A stretch of 10,212 nucleotides of DNA from Candidatus Parcubacteria bacterium (GTDB lineage: Bacteria; Patescibacteriota; Patescibacteriia; CAIXNZ01): assembly GCA_026395675.1 (NCBI GenBank), contig JAPLYF010000038.1, positions 1-10,212 of the forward strand. Direction: 5' to 3'. A model generated the notes under the pieces. It was given only the letters and a program-made list of their open reading frames with translations, was not told the origin of the DNA and did not search any database. Each line of letters begins with the position of its first letter. The stretch's first letter is position 1. Both the position numbers and the translations under genes were made by a program. Below, piece by piece: positions 6,673 to 10,212 of this stretch.

Positions 6673-7926
6673 TTATAATTGCTTTTTTAAAAAATTAATT
6701 AGTTTATCAGTTTTTATCAATTCTGATTTTTCTGAATTTCTCCTTTTAATTTCAACGCTTTGTACTTTATCGGTTTTATCGCTGATGATAATTCGCCAAG
6801 GCAAGCCAATCAAATCACTGTCATTTAATTTTATGCCAGCTGACTCTTCCCTGTCATCATATAAGACCTCAAAACCAGCTTTAATTAGCTCATTGTACAG
6901 GCCTTCAGCTTTTTTGGCAAGTGCCTTTTGCGGGCTTAATAAAACCAGATGAATTTGATAAGGCGCTATGCTTTGAGGCCAAATTATGCCCTTTTTATCA
7001 TTATTAACCTCAGCAACTGTCCCCATAATTCTGCTTGGGCCTAGGCCATAACAGCCCATGATCACATCTTTTTCTTCTCCAGCTTTATCTATAAATTTAA
7101 AGCCAAAAGAAGAAGAAAAGCGAGTCCCTAATTTGAAAATATTAGCTGTTTCAATGGCCTTGGCTTCCTTGAAGTCTTTAAGCGTCAATTGGCAAGTTTC
7201 GCATTTTGTAATTATGTTAATAATTTCTTTATTATAAGCAATTTTGCATTTGGGGCAAATATAAATAGTGTCTTCCCCACTTTGGGCCAAAGTTTGGAAT
7301 TCATGGGAAAATTTTGAAAATGCTCCGCCAGTTGCCAGGGACAAATAAGTGATTTCCTTTAAACCAAAACGCTCAAAAATTTTGAAGTAAGCTGCTATAA
7401 CTTTTTCATAATAATTATTCAAATCTTTTTCATCAGCATGAAATGAATATAGATCTTTCATGGAAAATTCCCGGCCGCGCAAAAGACCAGATTTTGCCCT
7501 GGCCTCGTTTCTAAATTTAGTTTGAATCTGATAAATGTATTGGGGCAAATCTTTGTAAGAAAAAACAAACTTTTGCATCAAAGGGGTTATCACTTCTTCA
7601 TGGGTCGCGCCCAAAGCATACTCTTTGCTATCAATGCCTTTTAATTTAAATAAGGCATCAAAGTTTTCCCAGCGCTTTGTGGTCTCCCAAATTTCTTTAG
7701 GTGTTAAAGCCGGCATCAAAATTTCCTGGCCGTAAATTGCATTCATTTCTTCTCTGATTATGTTTTCAATCTTGCGTAAAACTCTTAACCCCAGGGGTAA
7801 AAACGTATAAATCCCCGCTGCTAATTTGTCAATAAAGCCACCCCTGATTAATAATTGGGCATTTAAGCTTTTTTCTTCCTCGCTTACTTCTCTTTTAGTT
7901 TTGGTAAATAATAATGATTGTTTCAT
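6673..7926 (-). CDS. proS: Prolyl-tRNA synthetase, short form without editing insertion
   Basis: Charges tRNA-Pro with proline. The 417-residue product is much shorter than the about 570-residue E. coli type: the INS editing domain between motifs 2 and 3 is absent. The class II core shows motif 1 around PLGLRVLRKIE (44-54), the proline-binding loop GATHEE (106-111), motif 2 with FRNEAR (138-143) and RGREFSMKDLYSFH (150-163), and motif 3 GCYGLGPSR (291-299). The anticodon-binding domain covers about 320-417. Where the insertion would sit, two CxxC pairs (Cys224/227 and Cys242/245) could form a zinc knuckle. The start at 7926 overlaps the upstream stop as ATGA; the 29-residue extension open to 8013 merely re-reads the upstream gene. 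No Shine-Dalgarno is visible, so it is probably co-translated. Confidence 0.96.
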   Translation of the reverse strand: MKQSLLFTKTKREVSEEEKSLNAQLLIRGGFIDKLAAGIYTFLPLGLRVLRKIENIIREEMNAIYGQEILMPALTPKEIWETTKRWENFDALFKLKGIDSKEYALGATHEEVITPLMQKFVFSYKDLPQYIYQIQTKFRNEARAKSGLLRGREFSMKDLYSFHADEKDLNNYYEKVIAAYFKIFERFGLKEITYLSLATGGAFSKFSHEFQTLAQSGEDTIYICPKCKIAYNKEIINIITKCETCQLTLKDFKEAKAIETANIFKLGTRFSSSFGFKFIDKAGEEKDVIMGCYGLGPSRIMGTVAEVNNDKKGIIWPQSIAPYQIHLVLLSPQKALAKKAEGLYNELIKAGFEVLYDDREESAGIKLNDSDLIGLPWRIIISDKTDKVQSVEIKRRNSEKSELIKTDKLINFLKKQL

Positions 7927-8315
7927 ATTTTTAATTTTGGTCGCGGCCGATAACTCATGAAAAATAATTCCAATAAAGCCATGGCAAAAATTAAGGGCGC
8001 TAAACTCCACCAATAAAATAAATTAAAACTTTTTAATAATAAACCAATATTTATAATTAAAGCAAACCAAACTGCCTGCCTGAAAGAAGTTACAACTTTT
8101 TTAAAAATTAATTTATTCCGAGTAAAAATAATTCTGATCAAAAGTCCCAGTAGAGAAATAATCCCAACCAAGGTTAAAAATAAGCTGGTATAAAAAAGTA
8201 CTAGGGCCAAAATGCCGCCATAAGTCGGTTCAAAAAAATAGATTACCGCTAAAAAAGCGGAAAGACAGGCAGCAGTACCTAAAAGCATGAGTAAAATATA
8301 GGCTTTTAATGACAT
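7923..8315 (-). CDS. Four-helix membrane protein coupled to proS, function unknown
   Basis: A 130-residue protein beginning MSLKAYILLM with about four transmembrane helices (5-27, 33-62 possibly with a bend, 81-96, 99-121). Between helices two and three is a basic stretch (RNKLIFKKVVTSFRQ, 66-80) and the C-terminus is basic (RPRPKLKI). Its stop overlaps the proS ATG as ATGA, which implies translational coupling. The frame is open to a TTG at 8357, but that would overlap the -10 box, so I use the ATG at 8315. I recognise the general style from Parcubacteria annotations, where such proteins are hypothetical, but know no function. Topology suggests a small integral membrane protein without an obvious catalytic motif. 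Confidence 0.85.
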   Translation of the reverse strand: MSLKAYILLMLLGTAACLSAFLAVIYFFEPTYGGILALVLFYTSLFLTLVGIISLLGLLIRIIFTRNKLIFKKVVTSFRQAVWFALIINIGLLLKSFNLFYWWSLAPLIFAMALLELFFMSYRPRPKLKI

Positions 8316-8326
8316 AATATTAAAAG

Positions 8327-8348
8327 TTAAGCTATTAAGATAGCTTAA
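8327..8348. promoter_or_regulatory. Perfect 9-bp palindrome over the transcription start region
   Basis: TTAAGCTAT (8327-8335) and ATAGCTTAA (8340-8348) are perfectly complementary around the 4-nt loop TAAG. The right arm touches the last base of the -10 box and covers the expected start site near 8341. That placement suits an operator for a dimeric repressor. As RNA read through from the DUF721 gene it could be a weak terminator stem, since CTTTTAAT follows on the minus strand. Confidence 0.45.
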
Positions 8349-8376
8349 TTTTAGCAAATTTAAGGAAATTTGACAA
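8348..8376 (-). promoter_or_regulatory. Strong sigma70-type promoter for the membrane gene and proS
   Basis: TTGTCA (8376-8371), 17 nt, then TAAAAT (8353-8348), each five of six to consensus. The bases before the -10 read TGC, giving an extended -10 (TGCTAAAAT). The start would be near 8341, about 26 nt before the ATG at 8315. Confidence 0.7.
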
Positions 8377-8394
8377 ATGGGAAAACAGGCACCC

Positions 8395-8685
8395 TTAGAT
8401 TAAAAATTTTATCTCCGTAATGGCCTTAGCGCCAAATTTTTTATTAATTTTTTCTATAAGTTCAGCTTTTTGGAAAGTCAATTCCTGGACAATAACTGAA
8501 TTTAAACAGGCCACTGTCAAGATCTGATCTTTAAGATAAAGGGGCTTAATTTTCTTGCTAATCTTAGCACCAAATTTTGTTTCTATCAATTTATTAAATT
8601 CTTCAATTATTAAAGAGGTTTTAACCTGCTGGCTAAAACCTGACTGCTTAATCCTCTGGGCTAAAAATTTACTAATATGCTCCAT
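8395..8685 (-). CDS. DUF721 / DciA-like protein
   Basis: A 96-residue protein of the DUF721 (DciA) type. Members have a KH-like fold, and DciA proteins help load the replicative helicase in bacteria that lack DnaC or DnaI. Visible features are the helical N-terminus (SKFLAQRIKQSGFSQQV, 5-21) and the family pattern of a hydrophobic strand followed by a helix and final strand: LTVACLNSVIVQEL (about 57-70), then EKINKKFGAKAITEIKFLI. It consists of little more than the conserved domain. The frame opens at a TTG (8709), but I prefer the ATG at 8685; the choice is uncertain because neither has a Shine-Dalgarno. It precedes the membrane protein-proS unit, from which it is separated by a promoter. 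Confidence 0.75.
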   Translation of the reverse strand: MEHISKFLAQRIKQSGFSQQVKTSLIIEEFNKLIETKFGAKISKKIKPLYLKDQILTVACLNSVIVQELTFQKAELIEKINKKFGAKAITEIKFLI

Positions 8686-8776
8686 AACTTTGAAAAACTC
8701 AAAACTCAAATAATCAAATCAAAAAATAATAACAAAACTCAAAAATTAAAAATTGTTTCCTTAACTTTCTCGCTCT

Positions 8777-8858
8777 CCCCTCCTTACCAAGGAGGGGTTC
8801 GGGGGAGGTTCTTAATTCAACCCCCTCTATAATCTCCCCCTAATCTTAGGTGGAGATT
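8777..8858. repeat. Cluster of GC-rich palindromes
   Basis: CCCCTCCTT (8777-8785) and AAGGAGGGG (8789-8797) form a perfect 9-bp stem with a 3-nt loop. After GGGGGAGGTT (8801-8810) and the partly complementary AACCCCCTC (8819-8827), a second hairpin at 8831-8858 has a 13-bp stem with a single mismatch and a 2-nt loop. The block contrasts sharply with its AT-rich surroundings. No T tract follows in the gene direction. The look is that of a dispersed REP-like or miniature element; the rest of the spacer (8710-8770 and 8859-8918) shows me nothing definable. Confidence 0.65.
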
Positions 8859-8918
8859 AATGTAATTCCCATATTCTTTTATTTGTTGAATATCCTGATT
8901 TTGTATTTTGAATTTCAA

Positions 8919-8944
8919 GACAACTTATTTTGCCTTAAGTTGTC
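8919..8944. repeat. Inverted repeat around the stop codon of the small membrane gene
   Basis: GACAACTTA (8919-8927) and TAAGTTGTC (8936-8944) are perfectly complementary with an 8-nt loop. The TAA stop of the 67-residue gene is part of one arm. In minus-strand RNA this is a 9-bp hairpin at the end of the message; no T run follows, so termination is uncertain and it may simply protect the 3' end. Confidence 0.5.
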
Positions 8945-9128
8945 CCAATAAATTATTTACAGCTTGGGCAATAGCAATATCATCTGCTTTCAACTTTTCA
9001 ACTTCTTTTTGCAATGACAAATTATTTAAAAATAAAAAAATATTGCTCAAAATCAAGGCGCCTAAAATAAAGACCATCACGAATGTCAACCAATTAATTT
9101 TACTTCCCTTGTCTTTTTTAAATTCCAT
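8925..9128 (-). CDS. Small single-helix membrane protein with coiled coil, unknown function
   Basis: A 67-residue protein: a charged N-terminus (MEFKKDKGSKIN), one transmembrane helix (about 13-36, LTFVMVFILGALILSN inside it), and a predicted short coiled coil (about 37-66) with heptad-like LQKEVEKLKADD. I do not recognise a family. It is probably anchored in the membrane with the coil on the side opposite the basic N-terminus, by the positive-inside rule. No Shine-Dalgarno is seen. Its upstream region and first 13 codons have a degenerate second copy just upstream (9150-9254), in which the same GxKINW motif is preserved; this indicates that the start and reading frame are real. Confidence 0.65.
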   Translation of the reverse strand: MEFKKDKGSKINWLTFVMVFILGALILSNIFLFLNNLSLQKEVEKLKADDIAIAQAVNNLLGQLKAK

Positions 9129-9149
9129 ATTTTATAACAGATTTAGGAT

Positions 9150-9254
9150 TTAATATATATAAGATATAAAAAAACCTTCTAGTAGATTTGCAGCCCCAAA
9201 GGGGCCCCTTCGGGGCCAATTTATTTTATTTCCTTCTTTATTGATTAATTTCAT
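9150..9254 (-). pseudogene. Truncated duplicate of the small membrane protein gene
   Basis: From the ATG at 9254 the frame reads MKLINKEGNKINW, colinear with MEFKKDKGSKINW of the intact gene at 9128. Immediately after this Trp codon the homology stops and the frame enters the GC-rich palindrome (PRRGPFGAA...), ending at a TAA after 34 codons. The membrane helix and coiled coil are missing. I read it as a broken duplicate, not a functional gene, though the 34-codon frame is intact and could be translated. Confidence 0.6.
9194..9217. repeat. Compound GC palindrome at the duplication junction
   Basis: Two overlapping hairpins: CCCC-AAA-GGGG (9194-9204) and GGCCCC-TTC-GGGGCC (9203-9217). The right edge coincides with the point where the truncated copy loses homology; the left edge abuts the upstream region of the intact copy. 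It is nearly pure G+C outside the loops, in strongly AT-rich DNA. Confidence 0.7.
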
Positions 9255-9319
9255 ATTTTATAACAGATTTAAGATTTAAAAAAACGGTTAATAGTTATTA
9301 TTAGTAGATTCGTAGCAAA

Positions 9320-10212
9320 TTAGTAGATTAGTAAAACAATAAAAATTGTTATCACATCACCTATATTCCAGGTCCCGCCCAATCTATCCACCCTAATATT
9401 AGTCCCATCGTATTCAATCCTATTTTCTATATTTGTGGTCCACCAATCTTGATCAGCGATTACATTGCCGCCAGTCACACTATCAATACCATGCAAACTG
9501 ACGATCTTATCTTTGGTGGCCTTGCTCCAGGGCTCTGTAAAATATGAGTTCGAAACATCATCATCTATTAAGGTGTGGCGTAGAGCAGCAAAGGCCAAAA
9601 ATTGATTATCCCCGGCATTTAAAAAATTCGCTGACAAATCAGCCGTGGTTTTTAAACTCTGGTCAAAGATAAATTGGGTGTTAGTTGCATCCCAGATTAA
9701 ATTTCCATAATTTTCACCATAATTACCAAAGGAAATTAAATTATAGACCGTATCACTGCCAGAAGAATAAGAAGCCTGATTCCATAATTTTAATGGGTAA
9801 GCAGCATTATTACTGCTATCTAAAATACCTGAAATCAAGCCGTCGCCATCAGCAGAATCATTTAAAACGAATAATGAAGCTAGACCTGAAAGACCGCCTC
9901 GGCTGGTAATGGCTAAAAATTCTGGCCCGCCTGTGCGGCGATTAATAATATCGCTTAAATCCAATAAAAAGTCCTTATAGATAATTACATCATCAAGAGT
10001 CCCCTTAAAATTATTACCCGTGCTATCTTTGCCAATATATAAATCGGCAGTATTATCTAAACTGCCACTCACACTGGTAATATTAGCACCATAGATTGGC
10101 ATAGTGTCATAAAATAAAGTGGCATTGCCTGAGCGATTTAAGCTTAAGGCCACATGATGCCATTTGCCGTCATTTAAAGCAGCGCCACCTGTTACATCGC
10201 CCACAAAAGTAT
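9320..10212 (-). CDS. LamG-type surface protein, C-terminal part (5' end outside window)
   Basis: About 296 residues of a protein whose start lies beyond the window. The first about 85 visible residues are the end of a LamG/concanavalin A-like jelly-roll: LNDGKWHHVALSLNRSG, LYIGKDSTGNNFKGTLDD and VIIYKDFLLD are typical strands of the Laminin_G_3 type. The following about 200 residues are rich in Asn, Asp, Gly, Ser and Thr, contain no Cys, and I do not recognise a domain. Together this suggests a secreted or surface-displayed adhesin or sugar-binding protein. There is no C-terminal membrane helix or sorting motif. The last codons (VLLIY, stop) are read from the TACTAATC-type repeat, so the native C-terminus may have been altered by repeat growth. 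Codon and base use seem somewhat richer in G+C than the spacer beside it. Confidence 0.75.
   Translation of the reverse strand, partial: TFVGDVTGGAALNDGKWHHVALSLNRSGNATLFYDTMPIYGANITSVSGSLDNTADLYIGKDSTGNNFKGTLDDVIIYKDFLLDLSDIINRRTGGPEFLAITSRGGLSGLASLFVLNDSADGDGLISGILDSSNNAAYPLKLWNQASYSSGSDTVYNLISFGNYGENYGNLIWDATNTQFIFDQSLKTTADLSANFLNAGDNQFLAFAALRHTLIDDDVSNSYFTEPWSKATKDKIVSLHGIDSVTGGNVIADQDWWTTNIENRIEYDGTNIRVDRLGGTWNIGDVITIFIVLLIY

Larger units (their letters stand above)
9121..9317. repeat. Decayed tandem duplication of a gene 5' region
   Basis: Positions 9121-9152 and 9247-9278 match at 30 of 32 bases with an offset of 126 and include both ATG codons. The similarity continues upstream with gaps (GTAGATTTGCAGC near 9182 against GTAGATTCGTAGC near 9304) and downstream into the first 13 codons. 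The duplicated unit therefore comprises roughly 65-70 nt of leader or promoter plus about 40 nt of coding sequence. Confidence 0.75.

Noticed and set aside
6554..6952. 132-codon frame on the plus strand
   Set aside because: It lies mostly antisense to proS and runs through the hairpin spacer; composition follows the complement of proS and no domain is visible.
7927..8013. 29-residue N-terminal extension of ProRS
   Set aside because: It overlaps the end of the four-helix membrane gene in another frame, and the ATGA coupling with a standard ProRS start at 7926 explains the arrangement.
8908..9153. 81-codon plus-strand frame
   Set aside because: Antisense to the small membrane gene; the duplicated N-terminus supports the minus-strand reading.
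9685..9909. 74-codon His/Lys-rich plus-strand frame
   Set aside because: Antisense to the LamG-type protein, which has recognisable motifs in its own frame.
1..10212. A defence, toxin-antitoxin, secretion or biosynthetic system
   Set aside because: All genes with recognisable domains are housekeeping or surface proteins; the unknown small membrane proteins alone do not justify naming a system.

Overview
The window reads as chromosomal DNA of an uncultivated, AT-rich bacterium, most likely of the Patescibacteria/CPR (Parcubacteria-type) radiation. Pointers are the short ProRS lacking an editing insertion, the four-helix membrane protein translationally coupled to it, minimal intergenic spacing with satellite-like AT repeats, near absence of Shine-Dalgarno sequences, and a LamG-type surface protein. 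This placement is inference from gene style, not from a marker gene. TGA is used as a stop (mrdA and the small membrane gene), so the genetic code looks standard and not the Gracilibacteria code. Every gene lies on the minus strand, so transcription runs from high to low coordinates.

Layout in transcription order: the C-terminal part of a LamG-type extracellular protein (9320-10212, start outside the window); a repeat-rich spacer holding a truncated duplicate of the next gene; a 67-residue membrane/coiled-coil protein (8925-9128); a palindrome-rich spacer; a DUF721/DciA-like protein (8395-8685); a good promoter; a four-helix membrane protein overlapping proS by ATGA (8315 to 6673); a spacer with a hairpin; the cell-elongation operon mreB-mreC-mreD-mrdA (6524 to 2207), packed with 2 nt, 3 nt and -1 nt spacing; greA with its own promoter and terminator (1938-1474); a 470 nt spacer with palindromes, the lysS promoter and an 8-bp tandem array; and the first two thirds of lysS (1003 to 1, running off the edge).

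Functionally this is core housekeeping. MreB filaments, MreC and MreD organise the PBP2 transpeptidase (MrdA) for sidewall peptidoglycan synthesis. ProRS and LysRS charge tRNAs, and GreA rescues backtracked RNA polymerase. The unusual material is between the genes: each larger spacer carries its own compact, usually GC-rich palindrome, and the 9120-9317 spacer holds a decayed tandem duplication of a small gene's 5' end with a palindrome exactly at the junction. I found no defence, toxin-antitoxin, CRISPR, transposase or biosynthetic system. The most promising novelty candidates are the proS-coupled membrane protein, the duplication, and the lysS leader hairpin.
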